Shown: positions 9,157-17,206 of the stretch, piece by piece
Layout: every line of letters begins with the position of its first letter
Numbering within the stretch: position 1 is the first letter of the stretch
Source of the DNA: a virus
Direction: 5' to 3' (one strand)
Length of the DNA: 40,508 nt
IMG/VR virus record: IMGVR_UViG_3300010370_000077
Coordinates: 1-40,508 of that record
The notes under the pieces: generated by a model
Told to the model about the DNA's origin: nothing
Databases searched by the model: none
The model's input: the letters and a program-made list of their open reading frames with translations, nothing else
Made by a program: the position numbers and the translations under genes

Positions 9157-11618
9157 TAGCGCAGGATTCCTCCAGGGCGTTTTTGCTTGATCAGTTCTTG
9201 CTGGACGGCTGCGGCGACGACGCGAGCCAGCTGACCTGCTTGTCCGGCATCTCCGCTAACACTAGAGCCGCTGGCGTCGACGTTGATTGTGATGTTCGAG
9301 CTGCCCATGCCCATAGCATCGTTGGGATAGATGCTGCCACTGGAGCGCGGCATAAACAGTTCAGGACCCCGTTCGCCCACTAAATAAGATTGACCTGCAG
9401 AAACAGGGCCGCCGTTTGCTCTTTGTGGAATACCGTAATTCGGTCCAAATGTTCCATATTTGCCGACGATTCCTCCACCAGCTCCAAGAGGGGTGGCCGG
9501 ATTAAAAGGTGTAAGGAATGAACGGATTGAATTTATGGCCTGCTCAATAACAAATATACGAAGAAGTTGATTGGCAATATCTATAAGCACACCGGAGGCA
9601 ATTTGCTGTAAACTTTGCTGCCAATTTTGTGAACCTTGAATGAGTAAGTCAAATGTAGAAATGAAACCTTGGTTTAAAGACCCAGAAATGCTTTCGGTTA
9701 GATCTTTTTGTTGTTTTACAGCATTGTTTAGCTCATACTGTTGCTCGATATATTTCTGCATGTCGTCGAGACGACGTTGCCCATCAGTGCGAGCTATTTC
9801 AGCTAGCTCGCGCTCGGTGTCTCGTTGAGAAGCAACAATGGCAGTTTGACCCTCAAATATAATGGCTTGCTGTGCCCGGACATTAGTTTCGTTTGCTAGT
9901 TCTTTTGCATACTGAAACTGTAGTTCAAGTATTTTTTGTTGCCCTTCGAGACGCGCAACTAACATCGGATCTCTTGCGGCTTCGGCTGCCGCAATGCGGT
10001 CTTGGATAGTGGACTGCAGCTTCATTACTTCAGCTTCGGCCAGTCGATCACGCACAACTTCAGCTACACGCAGTGCTTCTTTCTCGGCAATTTTTGCGGC
10101 ACGTTCAGCCGCACGATCCCTACTAGCAGCTCCACTCGGTGCTGCTTGAGAAGGTGCGCGGAAAGTCTCTAGCGGTGTTGTCGGTGTGCTGGGTGCAAAT
10201 GCTCCGGGGACTAGAGATTTAAGTTGGCGAGTTCTTTCTTGCTGGAAAAATGTTTCGGCCGCGGGGTTAATAGCACGGATGCCACCTAAAACACCAAATT
10301 TACTGGTTGTTGCTTTTTGGGCTGCAGCTTCTGCCTGAATAGTTGCCTGGGTCATACGACCACCAGCCATTAAGTCGGCCAAACGTGAAATTGCTCTGGA
10401 TACTGCGTTAATAAAATCGGTTACTCTGTCAGTCAGCCACTTGAATACAGGACCAAAAGCTGTAATAAATTTGGATGCCAAGTTGGTTACAGCTTTACCT
10501 AATTTATCCACACTATCTTGCAAATTATCCATTGCAGATTTTGGCTTATTAGCTGCATCTGTACCTTTATTGCCCATATCTACAAGCGTATCAATTAATG
10601 TTTGGACTGAAATAGTCCCATCCTTTGCCATCTTCAGGATGGTATCTCTACTTGTCTTGTATCTGTTAGCTAAAGCACCTTGAATATCAATACCCTGGCT
10701 GCTTAGTTGATTAAGTGTGGCCTGACTTACCTTGCCAGATTCAAGTGCGGAAGTAATCGCATTACCGACTTTTTCAAAAGATCCACCGTATTTATCGGTA
10801 AGTGTTGTAATAAGTTGGATTGCTTTTGCTTGATCTTCAAGCGCCAATCCGACGCCGCGTACATTTTGAATTACACTCGTAAATTTTTCTACGTCGGTAT
10901 TGGCAACCTTAAACGCGTTCGATAGCTGCTGAGTTTGTTGGGAAGAAAATCCAATATCTTGGCCAAGTTCTTTAATTTTTTGTCCTTTACTTGCAATATC
11001 ACCGATTAGCGTGCCAACCAGAGATAGACCAAAACCGAATTGGCCCCCTAGAAGACCTCCTAAACCGCCGCCGATAGCACCGCCAGCGGCAGCACCAGCG
11101 CCTTGTCCAAACAACAAAGGAAAAGCACCACCAATGATGGCGTTACTGGCCGCTCCACTTAGACGTCCTGCTACTTGTTTGTTGATAAAACTTGGGGGCG
11201 CAGCGGCAAAATTTGCCATGCGGCGACCCATTGGGCTAAAGCCGCCGCTAAATGCCGGACCTCCAGGACCTAGTTCGACTGCACTGGCTTGAGCGCCTTT
11301 GATAAGTTCTTTTTGAAGACGAAGTTGACGCAAATACTCGGCAGATTTTTGACGAGCTACTTGATTTTCCCGTTCTGTTACTTGTAAAAATTCACGTTCT
11401 GCTTTTAAGCGTTCTTGCGCTAGTCGTAGTCTTTGCTTATCTAGTTCTGTAACCTGTCTTGCGCCGGCGGCATTGTAAGGGTTTATCGCTTTTGTCTTTT
11501 CAAGCGCGGCATTTAGTTGATTTACAGCTTTTAAGGTTTTGTCAACTTCGTTGGAAAACTGCTTAAGTTTGTTGGCACCCTGCAGTGCGACTTCAATGTC
11601 TACGCTGTAGTTGGCCAC
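9156..11618 (-). CDS. Tape measure protein
   Basis: An 820-residue protein that fixes tail length and is expelled with the DNA. Residues 1-110 are coiled-coil rich (NKLKQFSNEVDKTLKAVNQL ... KQRLRLAQERLKAEREFLQV). Residues about 155-210 are a glycine-alanine hydrophobic stretch likely to cross a membrane. Residues 230-400 carry the TP901-type core (FSSQQTQQLSNAF, SQGIDIQGALANRYKTSRD, VQTLIDTLVDMGNKG). Residues about 500-640 form another long coiled coil rich in Ala, Glu and Gln. The C-terminus is glycine- and serine-rich. At about 1.5 angstrom per residue the tail would be near 120 nm (inference). The gene is richer in A+T than its neighbours, mostly between 9.4 and 11.6 kb. Confidence 0.95.
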   Translation of the reverse strand: MANYSVDIEVALQGANKLKQFSNEVDKTLKAVNQLNAALEKTKAINPYNAAGARQVTELDKQRLRLAQERLKAEREFLQVTERENQVARQKSAEYLRQLRLQKELIKGAQASAVELGPGGPAFSGGFSPMGRRMANFAAAPPSFINKQVAGRLSGAASNAIIGGAFPLLFGQGAGAAAGGAIGGGLGGLLGGQFGFGLSLVGTLIGDIASKGQKIKELGQDIGFSSQQTQQLSNAFKVANTDVEKFTSVIQNVRGVGLALEDQAKAIQLITTLTDKYGGSFEKVGNAITSALESGKVSQATLNQLSSQGIDIQGALANRYKTSRDTILKMAKDGTISVQTLIDTLVDMGNKGTDAANKPKSAMDNLQDSVDKLGKAVTNLASKFITAFGPVFKWLTDRVTDFINAVSRAISRLADLMAGGRMTQATIQAEAAAQKATTSKFGVLGGIRAINPAAETFFQQERTRQLKSLVPGAFAPSTPTTPLETFRAPSQAAPSGAASRDRAAERAAKIAEKEALRVAEVVRDRLAEAEVMKLQSTIQDRIAAAEAARDPMLVARLEGQQKILELQFQYAKELANETNVRAQQAIIFEGQTAIVASQRDTERELAEIARTDGQRRLDDMQKYIEQQYELNNAVKQQKDLTESISGSLNQGFISTFDLLIQGSQNWQQSLQQIASGVLIDIANQLLRIFVIEQAINSIRSFLTPFNPATPLGAGGGIVGKYGTFGPNYGIPQRANGGPVSAGQSYLVGERGPELFMPRSSGSIYPNDAMGMGSSNITINVDASGSSVSGDAGQAGQLARVVAAAVQQELIKQKRPGGILR

Positions 11619-11647
11619 GGCAAGGCGTAGAAGAGTCTGTCAGCAGT

Positions 11648-12188
11648 TTAACTGGAACGCATCGTACCAGTCTGTCCTTTGCGCTTGGCGCGTTCCATTG
11701 CTTTTTCTTCCTCTTCACCTCGGATCTGATAAAACGCGGCCCACGTTGTCAACTCTTCTTGAGTCAGCTGTTGTGTTAAACAACTGACTGTCATGCCAAG
11801 TTCTTTGGCAAGGAAAAATATGAAGAACCAGCCGGAGTCAGCTTTTGAGGGCGGCTTTCGCTTCCTCCACCTTGGTTTCGGTGCCGGAGGTTAGCATCGC
11901 CAGCTGGATTTCCTGGAGGATGTTGGCCTCGACTTCGCGGCGGAGGGCGGCACGGTCACCATCGGCAAAGAGGCGTTTGCCGTCTTTGTCGAGGGCTTTC
12001 TCCAGCATCAGGCTCAGCGCAAAGTCGCCGGCGTCGTCAGCGGCGGATTTTTTCTGGATGGATTCGCGTTCAGCGATGGTCAGAGGGTGCCAGTAGATCT
12101 CCAGCACGATCTCGCCTTCAACCTTGACCTCGTGCTTGTACAGCTGGCTGACACCGAACTTGTTACGCAGCAGTTCGACGGCTCGCAT
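11648..12188 (-). CDS. Tail assembly chaperone, G-T type fusion made by ribosomal frameshift (candidate)
   Basis: The chaperone frame ends at 11838, but the +1 frame (equivalently -2) continues without a stop to TAA at 11648. It reads ADSGWFFIFFLAKELGMTV, then LTQQLTQEELTTWAAFYQIR and a charged tail ending GTMRSS. The pattern LAKELGMTV...L...EL..W.A+Y is that of the T extension of lambda-type G/GT chaperones. It starts upstream of the only in-frame ATG (11794), so a fusion is more likely than a separate gene. The fused product of about 180 residues would carry the tape measure during tail assembly. It lies directly before the tape measure gene, as expected. The exact shift mechanism is not proven by sequence alone. 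Confidence 0.78.
11838..11849 (-). other. Candidate programmed frameshift site at the chaperone stop codon
   Basis: On the minus strand the codons are CTC AAA AGC TGA. A +1 slip at the slow TGA context, or a -2 slip on the A run, places the ribosome in the open downstream frame, while the -1 frame closes after about 17 codons. The location, just before the tape measure gene, is where siphophages normally place this shift. Confidence 0.6.
11838..12188 (-). CDS. Tail assembly chaperone, short form (G-like)
   Basis: A 116-residue protein: MRAVELLRNKFGVSQLYKHEVKVEGEIVLEIYW, then PLTIAERESIQKK and a helical, acidic C-terminus ending EEAKAALKS. The N-terminal beta part with a WHPLTIAE-like turn is characteristic of small tail chaperones in siphophages. 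It would coat the tape measure protein until the tube polymerises. It is 29 bases downstream of the tail terminator gene. The last sense codons before TGA (CTC AAA AGC) are where the frameshift into the longer product would occur. Confidence 0.85.
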   Translation of the reverse strand: MRAVELLRNKFGVSQLYKHEVKVEGEIVLEIYWHPLTIAERESIQKKSAADDAGDFALSLMLEKALDKDGKRLFADGDRAALRREVEANILQEIQLAMLTSGTETKVEEAKAALKS

Positions 12189-12217
12189 TGGGGAAACGCG
12201 GTTTGTTCAATAATACA

Positions 12218-12646
12218 CTAGGGGTTTGCCGTAAATTGGCAAGAAATCAGTCCTACAAAGTGGGAACGATCTTCAATCTCTAAGGGTGTGGGACCCACGA
12301 TGTCGAGGACGCGAGGATCACAGGTGTAGGTGTCGGTGTAGCCCGGCGCGTTGACGGAAGTCAGGCCGTCGATCACGGCTTCGCTGATGGCAGCCAACGT
12401 TGCTGTTCCAGCAGCTTTAGGGACGTAGACATTGCAGGTGATGACGCCCGAGTAAAAATCCGCGGCGGCGCCCATGTTTTGGAGGGTGGAGCGGTTGAAG
12501 TTCACCGACATGGCGATGTACTTCGTGGTTTTGCTCGGGGTGGTATACGGCATATTGTCGAACACCATTGTCACCGTGTTGTCCACAGCAGCAACGGCAT
12601 CGCGGACAGCTTTTTCGAATGCGGCGCGAACGTCTACAAGTGCCAC
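12218..12646 (-). CDS. Tail terminator / tail completion protein candidate
   Basis: A 142-residue protein, MALVDVRAAFEKAVRDAVAA followed by beta strands (VTMVFDNMPYTTP, KYIAMSVNFNRST, SGVITCNVYVPK, GLISCQFTANP). Size, the helix-then-beta layout and the position between the neck protein and the tail chaperones match lambda U-type tail terminators, which cap the tube and join it to the head. Sequence motifs are too weak for a firm family call, so the role is mostly inferred from order. Confidence 0.7.
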   Translation of the reverse strand: MALVDVRAAFEKAVRDAVAAVDNTVTMVFDNMPYTTPSKTTKYIAMSVNFNRSTLQNMGAAADFYSGVITCNVYVPKAAGTATLAAISEAVIDGLTSVNAPGYTDTYTCDPRVLDIVGPTPLEIEDRSHFVGLISCQFTANP

Positions 12647-12649
12647 GGG

Positions 12650-13156
12650 TTAGATCCTCTCGTAAGAAACATACTCGCGACCACGTAAGAAGCCCATCAT
12701 TCCAATGCCCTTGGCTGCTCCAACAAAAACTTGGGGGCCGCGGCGTTCTTGGAAGCTGCTCTGAATTAGTGAGCGCAATTCACCTTGGACAAACACGGCA
12801 ACCTTGGGGTTCTCCAGTGCATACGCTGCATACTTTGTGGCATTGCCGATAAATACTTTGTCGGTGAATTTGAAGGTCGGAACTTTGAAACGTGGTTCTA
12901 TGCGGAACGCTGTTGTGTCGCCTTTGTCGCGGCGTTTTTTGAGGTCGCCCCAAGGCGCGAAATCTTGAACGCGGTCGGTCGGTTTGGTACGTTGAGTACC
13001 GGCTTTCCAGCTGGATGCAAAGAAACCCGTGTAAACGGGGCTGTTTTCTTTGCTAGCAAGTCCCTCGAGTGCCAGTTGGATAAAGGCGTTGAAGTCGTTA
13101 TTCAGTTGTTGCTGAAGATCTGGAACGATATTGTTGATGCCACGCTTGCGTGCCAT
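12650..13156 (-). CDS. Neck / head-tail joining protein (HK97 gp10-like candidate)
   Basis: A 168-residue basic protein: MARKRGINNIVPDLQQQLNN, LALEGLASKENSPVYTGFFASSW, then FTDKVFIGNATKYAAYALENP. The pattern SPVYTG.FASSW...N...YA..LE is that of the HK97 gp10 family of neck proteins, which connect the portal vertex to the tail. Its start overlaps the stop of the preceding gene by one base (TGATG-type junction at 13156). Confidence 0.8.
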   Translation of the reverse strand: MARKRGINNIVPDLQQQLNNDFNAFIQLALEGLASKENSPVYTGFFASSWKAGTQRTKPTDRVQDFAPWGDLKKRRDKGDTTAFRIEPRFKVPTFKFTDKVFIGNATKYAAYALENPKVAVFVQGELRSLIQSSFQERRGPQVFVGAAKGIGMMGFLRGREYVSYERI

Positions 13157-13542
13157 TAGAAGCGCACCAGCAAGATGAAGAGATAGGTTTGGCCGCCGCG
13201 GTAGGTGCGGATGTCAGTGATCTGGGCAGTACGGCTGGAGCCGGCATAGGTCAGGATAATTTCGTCCTGAAGTGTGGGTTGGTTGTTGCCGATTAGGTCG
13301 GGTGTTATGTAGATCTTGGCTTGGCGTTGTTCGCGGCCTTCCTCTTCTTCGGAGACTACAAATTCGATGGGAACGCTGATGTTCGAGTAGGTCGTATTAG
13401 TAGTAGTGACTGCTCCGGTGTCGATGTTGTAGCTGGGAGTTATTTTGCGTGTGTATGTAATGGTGGTGTCGAGCGCAGTTCCAAGCTCGGCGACCACGTC
13501 TTTGGCGACTGATTTGAATAATGAATCCAGTGTTCCGGCCAT
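13156..13542 (-). CDS. Head closure / head-tail adaptor protein candidate
   Basis: A 128-residue protein with MAGTLDSLFKSVAKDVVAEL, ITYTRKITPSYNIDTGAVTTT and DEIILTYAGSSRTAQITDIRTY. It is mostly beta, of the size and position of the stopper (head closure) proteins that sit between the connector and the tail terminator in HK97-like heads. The assignment relies on gene order and fold-like pattern rather than on a diagnostic motif. It follows the connector gene with one base between. Confidence 0.7.
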   Translation of the reverse strand: MAGTLDSLFKSVAKDVVAELGTALDTTITYTRKITPSYNIDTGAVTTTNTTYSNISVPIEFVVSEEEEGREQRQAKIYITPDLIGNNQPTLQDEIILTYAGSSRTAQITDIRTYRGGQTYLFILLVRF

Positions 13543-13543
13543 A

Positions 13544-14074
13544 TCAGCCTCGGAAAACGCGGAATTGGTAGGTGCCCGAGCCGCCTAGGCAGTAGGCGCC
13601 GAGATAAGACTGGAGCCAGGGGTAAACGTCGAAGACGTTGTTGATGGTGCCGACGGCCTGACTGGTTTTGCTGTACTTGACGCGCATGTCGCCAAGTTGC
13701 ACTTCGTCATAAAGGCCGGTGGTGCCGGTGCTATCGGTGATAGCGCCAGTGTCATTGGCCAAGGCACGCGCCAGCTCGTAGGTGGCGTACTTGATGTCGT
13801 TGGGGATTAGGGAGCACTCCAGCTCCACGCCGTCGACGTCGTAGTTGTTGCGAGGCCACTTCAGGGCTTGGTCTTCATCGCAGCGGTCGCCGTAGTAGTT
13901 GAGGCTGTCGATCCAGCGCGTGGCAGAAATCAGGGCGCGGTTTTTCTGGTCGTCGGTCTTGTTGGTCCAGGTGCTGGAGTCTGGAACGGTTTCGAAATAA
14001 GCGTTGGCGTCAGCAAGCGTTACATAGCTGTTGGCCGTCGTGCTACTCAGAGTGGCATTGATCGTCGCGGCCAC
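13544..14074 (-). CDS. Head-tail connector / adaptor protein (DnaT-like family)
   Basis: A 176-residue protein: TTANSYVTLADANAYFETVP, KNRALISATRWIDSL, KYATYELARAL, then EVQLGDMRVKYSKT. This is the pattern of the adaptor family often labelled 'DnaT-like' in phage annotation, which binds below the portal. It is the first gene after the capsid terminator, so it must either be transcribed by readthrough or from its own start. I see no strong promoter in the 27 bases between the hairpin and its ATG. Confidence 0.82.
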   Translation of the reverse strand: MAATINATLSSTTANSYVTLADANAYFETVPDSSTWTNKTDDQKNRALISATRWIDSLNYYGDRCDEDQALKWPRNNYDVDGVELECSLIPNDIKYATYELARALANDTGAITDSTGTTGLYDEVQLGDMRVKYSKTSQAVGTINNVFDVYPWLQSYLGAYCLGGSGTYQFRVFRG

Positions 14075-14110
14075 GACTTACTTTTCGTGCTTTGTTTCAG
14101 TGTAGCGCCA

Positions 14111-14138
14111 ATAAAAAGCCCCACCCGGAGGTGGGGCC
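14111..14138 (-). terminator. Rho-independent terminator after the major capsid gene
   Basis: On the minus strand GCCCCACC pairs perfectly with GGTGGGGC around a four-base loop (arms 14137-14130 and 14125-14118), followed by TTTTTAT. It lies 24 bases after the capsid stop and would reduce expression of downstream connector genes relative to capsid. Confidence 0.9.
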
Positions 14139-14161
14139 GTAACGTCCGTCCAATCTGACTA

Positions 14162-15241
14162 TCAGATGGTGGAGGTGTCGAGGGGGCTGTTGACGGTGAG
14201 CTGAACCACAGGGATCAGGTCGATGTCGTAGGTGGCCTGCCAGTTGCCGGAGGTGGCAAGGGTGCCGTTGGTGGGGTTGTCGGAGCCGGAGTTCCACTTG
14301 GTGCCCATCACGTGATAGGCGCTGTGGTAATCCACAGACAGCACTTCCTGCTTGGACAGGATGTTGCGGTCGGCTTCGATGCGGAGGTCCTGCTGCACAC
14401 CTTCCAGGATCGTGCCCGACTTGGTGAGGTAGCAATAGAACTCACGCTGGTGACCGGCGGTGCCGGGGGCAACGGTGTTCACCAGGGGATCCATGATGAC
14501 GCGGCAGCCAGCAAACTCGCCGATGGAGCGAGCGCCAACGCCCACACCGCCACCGCCCCAGACCACGGAGCCGGCGGCAGCCAGAGCCGAGGTGGAGAAG
14601 GTCAGCAGGCCCACCTGATACAGGTAGAAGCCCACGGAGGGGTGAACCACCAGGATGTCCAGTTCGTCGCCGCGCTCACCCAGCAGGTTGCGGGCGCGAG
14701 CCACAGCGGCGCCAGTCAGGAAGTTGGCTTCGGCAGCGCCGGAGGCGGCAGCCACGCCAAGGTCCAGGCTGTTGGCGGACAGGGCGGAACCGAACAGACC
14801 GGCCAGTTGGCTGAACAGACGGGCGCTGTTCAGTTTGTTGATGGCATCGGCCAGCTGGTTGCGGATGTGAAGCATCGGGTCTTCACCGGCGGCCAGCATC
14901 GCAACGTCATCCACGGCATACGCGAAACCGCGATGGCAGATGGTGGCGATTTGAGTGGCGGTCCCGATCTTTTGAGGGGTCAGGTAACCGGCGGTGCTGG
15001 TGCCCCAGGTGGCCGTCCCGTCCATGATCTCCTCGGTAGGAGCGGTCGGGTTGAACTCAGGAACTTGGATGCGGGTGCCGCCTTGGCGGGCGTCCAGCAG
15101 GCTGTTGCGGACAATCGCACCGCTCTTCAGGAAGAGGCTGCGATCTTTGATGGCCTCAGACACATAGGTGCTGAGGTTATTGCGCTTGACGACGTCCGCG
15201 AGGAGGACACCGCCAGAGTAATTCTGAAATGGTGCGGCCAT
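14162..15241 (-). CDS. Major capsid protein
   Basis: A 359-residue protein located after the scaffold gene and before the connectors. Motifs include LADVVKRNNLSTYVSEAIKD, RQGGTRIQVPEF, GTATWGTSTAGYLTPQKIGT, HRGFAYAVDDVAMLAAGEDP and a C-terminal HVMGTKW. These match HK97-fold capsid proteins with an N-terminal arm and no delta domain or fused protease. The length suits a T=7 shell of a 40 kb genome (inference). It has its own upstream spacer of about 70 bases and a strong terminator downstream, consistent with high expression. Confidence 0.93.
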   Translation of the reverse strand: MAAPFQNYSGGVLLADVVKRNNLSTYVSEAIKDRSLFLKSGAIVRNSLLDARQGGTRIQVPEFNPTAPTEEIMDGTATWGTSTAGYLTPQKIGTATQIATICHRGFAYAVDDVAMLAAGEDPMLHIRNQLADAINKLNSARLFSQLAGLFGSALSANSLDLGVAAASGAAEANFLTGAAVARARNLLGERGDELDILVVHPSVGFYLYQVGLLTFSTSALAAAGSVVWGGGGVGVGARSIGEFAGCRVIMDPLVNTVAPGTAGHQREFYCYLTKSGTILEGVQQDLRIEADRNILSKQEVLSVDYHSAYHVMGTKWNSGSDNPTNGTLATSGNWQATYDIDLIPVVQLTVNSPLDTSTI

Positions 15242-15312
15242 TGTTATGGACCAAAAGGTGTGGTTTGCGGGGTCCTAGTCACAGACCAGGGGTGGTGCAC
15301 CACAGGTGCGAT
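15242..15312 (-). promoter_or_regulatory. Leader between scaffold and major capsid genes, containing a 12-base palindrome
   Basis: The 71-base spacer holds the perfect palindrome GTGGTGCACCAC at 15292-15303. With the terminator at 14111 it isolates the capsid gene as a separately controlled unit. No clear -10/-35 pair is visible, so its use as a promoter or operator is a guess. Confidence 0.4.
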
Positions 15313-16026
15313 TTAGAGTCCTGCCTCCCTCTTCAGCACAGCTGCGAGGTCGGGGTCCTGACTAGAAATTAGCATCTGTTGTGTGAGGTTGATTGAACCC
15401 TCTTTCCAAGGGTTCGCTACACCTGCCACAGATGCAATCGCTGCGGGTTTGGCACCCATACCAGCGGCAGAACTCGGCTTGAAGTGGTGCTCATAACCAG
15501 AACCGGGGTTCTTCAGCGTGGCGAGGTAGGCGTTAATGTCCTGTTCCACGCCACCATTGAGCACTACGAGGTTGCCGGTGTCGTTTTTACGCAGATTAGA
15601 TTGCACCAGCTGGAGCATTTGTTCTGCGTTGATGGCGCCGGCTTGACTGATGGCGGCCATCGCTTTGGTGCGGATGGCTGCGGTTTCGTTGGATGCACGC
15701 ATGTCCTCCAGTTGTTTTTGGAGGTCTGCGATTTGCTGGTCTTTTTCTTGGGCAGTGCGGTTGGCCTCTTCCCAGAGGTCTTTCCACTGGCCCTGGTCTT
15801 CCAGCGTTTTTTTACGCTGTTCGTCCTGTTTTTTGTAGACCTCGTCCAACTTGGCTTTGATGCCTTGGAAACGTTCCTCGGCTTCGGTGGCCTGGGTTTT
15901 GAACGCTGTTAGCTGTGCTTCGTATTCGGCACGGACGGCGCTCAGGTCAGGAGATGGAGCGGTGTCGGCTCCAGCCACGGGCTGGGTCTCAGACGCCACG
16001 GGCGTCTGGATGACTTGCTCTTCCAT
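15313..16026 (-). CDS. Capsid scaffolding protein
   Basis: A 237-residue protein directly before the major capsid gene. Residues 30-115 are a long Glu/Lys/Gln-rich coiled coil (AEYEAQLTAFKTQATEAEER, AKLDEVYKKQDEQRKK, QIADLQKQLEDM), typical of scaffold proteins and of the GP20 minor structural family. The C-terminal part (SGYEHHFKPSSAAG ... WKEGSINLTQQ) probably binds the capsid subunit. No protease motif is present, so any maturation protease is unidentified. It is removed or cleaved during head assembly in related phages. Confidence 0.88.
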   Translation of the reverse strand: MEEQVIQTPVASETQPVAGADTAPSPDLSAVRAEYEAQLTAFKTQATEAEERFQGIKAKLDEVYKKQDEQRKKTLEDQGQWKDLWEEANRTAQEKDQQIADLQKQLEDMRASNETAAIRTKAMAAISQAGAINAEQMLQLVQSNLRKNDTGNLVVLNGGVEQDINAYLATLKNPGSGYEHHFKPSSAAGMGAKPAAIASVAGVANPWKEGSINLTQQMLISSQDPDLAAVLKREAGL

Positions 16027-16029
16027 GAA

Positions 16030-16218
16030 TTAGAACTCGAAGGTTTCAGGTGTTTCGGTGGTTTCGGCCTCGGACGTTGCCTTGCGGCCACGCTTTGAAG
16101 GCTTCTCTTCCTCCACGGGAGGTTTGTCCTTTTCGTAAAGGTCGCAAGCGCGAAGCTCGACAAGTTCCCACTTGTATGAGCCGTCGGCTTGCAACACTTT
16201 GTCCAGGTGTTTGCTCAT
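16030..16218 (-). CDS. Small charged protein of the head cluster, unknown function
   Basis: A 62-residue protein, MSKHLDKVLQADGSYKWELV, followed by a proline-, lysine- and glutamate-rich tail ending in TPETFEF. It sits three bases upstream of the scaffold start, so the two are translated together. The SKRGRK cluster in the tail could bind nucleic acid or the shell. I do not recognise the family. A TAGACT element lies 22-32 bases upstream of its ATG. Confidence 0.75.
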   Translation of the reverse strand: MSKHLDKVLQADGSYKWELVELRACDLYEKDKPPVEEEKPSKRGRKATSEAETTETPETFEF

Positions 16219-16264
16219 CCCTAGAACTGAAATGCAGCTCTAGTCTACTGCAGAAGAACTAGCG

Positions 16265-17203
16265 TCACACACTTGCGCCAACGTCGTCGATGGTTGCAGG
16301 TGACAGCGTTACCCATGCAGCTCCCGTATAGCCCTCGAAGCAGCCGGCGGTTGTATTGAAGCGGATCATCCCGGTGGCTGGTGTTTCTGGGCGTTGGGCA
16401 GTCGTACCAACAGGAGCCTGGATGTACTGATTGGTTGTGTAGAAAGTTGCGGCCAGCGACACAACACCGGAGGTAACCGCGATTCCTGTACCTGCAGTTA
16501 CGGTTGCGTTAGAGCCCGCAGGGCCTTGAGGGCCTTGGGGTCCCTGGGGGCCTGCTTCGCCTTGGGGACCTTGAGGACCTGTTGGACCCGCAGGGCCGGT
16601 CGCACCTGTTAAACCTGTATCGCCGGTGTCGCCTTTGTCGCCCTTGGCGCCTTGGATGCCTTGGGGGCCGGTTGCTCCAGCTGGACCTTGTTCGCCTTGG
16701 GGACCTTGGGGGCCTGTGGCGCCAGTTGCACCTGTTGCGCCAGTAGGGCCGGTAGGACCCGTGGCACCTGTGGCGCCAGCCGGGCCTGTATTGCCTACAG
16801 CGCCACGGGGGATGACAAAGTTGAGGATTGCGGCTTCGGATGTGCCGACGTTGGTGACTGTGGCGGATGTGCCAGGGTCGCCGGTCGTGACTGTGCCAAT
16901 GGCAATGGTGCTGCCTGTGCCGGCGCCCCCACCGCCGCCTTCGGTGGATAGGTTGCCATTAATGAGTAGTTCGGTGTTGCGTGGGTTGCCGGCTAGCGCA
17001 ATCGGGATGTCGTTCCAGCCGCTGCTGGTGCGGGGACCGTACAGCTCGGCGGTGCGGGTGTTGATGTACCAGTCGCCGCGACGGCCTTCGGATTGGGGTG
17101 GGCCGTCGCCAGATAGCAAACTGCGGACGTCCTTTAGGCCGCGTGCCAGCTTCACCAAGGTGGCGAATTGAGCCAGCGTCAGATAGTCGGAACGGACGGC
17201 CAT
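16265..17203 (-). CDS. Collagen-like repeat structural protein
   Basis: A 312-residue protein whose residues 134-229 are about 32 uninterrupted Gly-X-Y triplets (GPQ, GAT, GPT, GDT). This pattern forms a trimeric triple helix in bacteria and phages. The N-terminal 133 residues include a [13 protein letters not shown] motif often found in phage fibre attachment domains and a glycine-rich linker. The C-terminal 80 residues ([31 protein letters not shown]) match a common fibre tip module. Placement between portal and scaffold, away from tail fibre genes, suggests a fibre on the head or neck. It starts three bases after the portal stop. Confidence 0.88.
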   Translation of the reverse strand: MAVRSDYLTLAQFATLVKLARGLKDVRSLLSGDGPPQSEGRRGDWYINTRTAELYGPRTSSGWNDIPIALAGNPRNTELLINGNLSTEGGGGGAGTGSTIAIGTVTTGDPGTSATVTNVGTSEAAILNFVIPRGAVGNTGPAGATGATGPTGPTGATGATGATGPQGPQGEQGPAGATGPQGIQGAKGDKGDTGDTGLTGATGPAGPTGPQGPQGEAGPQGPQGPQGPAGSNATVTAGTGIAVTSGVVSLAATFYTTNQYIQAPVGTTAQRPETPATGMIRFNTTAGCFEGYTGAAWVTLSPATIDDVGASV

Positions 17204-17206
17204 TGG

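Noticed and set aside
14312-15316. A 334-codon + strand frame opposite the major capsid gene
   Set aside because: Composition is Gly/Ala/Val-rich and repetitive, no known motif is visible, and the minus strand carries the capsid.
16626-17171. A 181-codon + strand proline/valine-rich frame
   Set aside because: It is the reverse complement of the collagen triplets, which gives an open proline-rich shadow by necessity.
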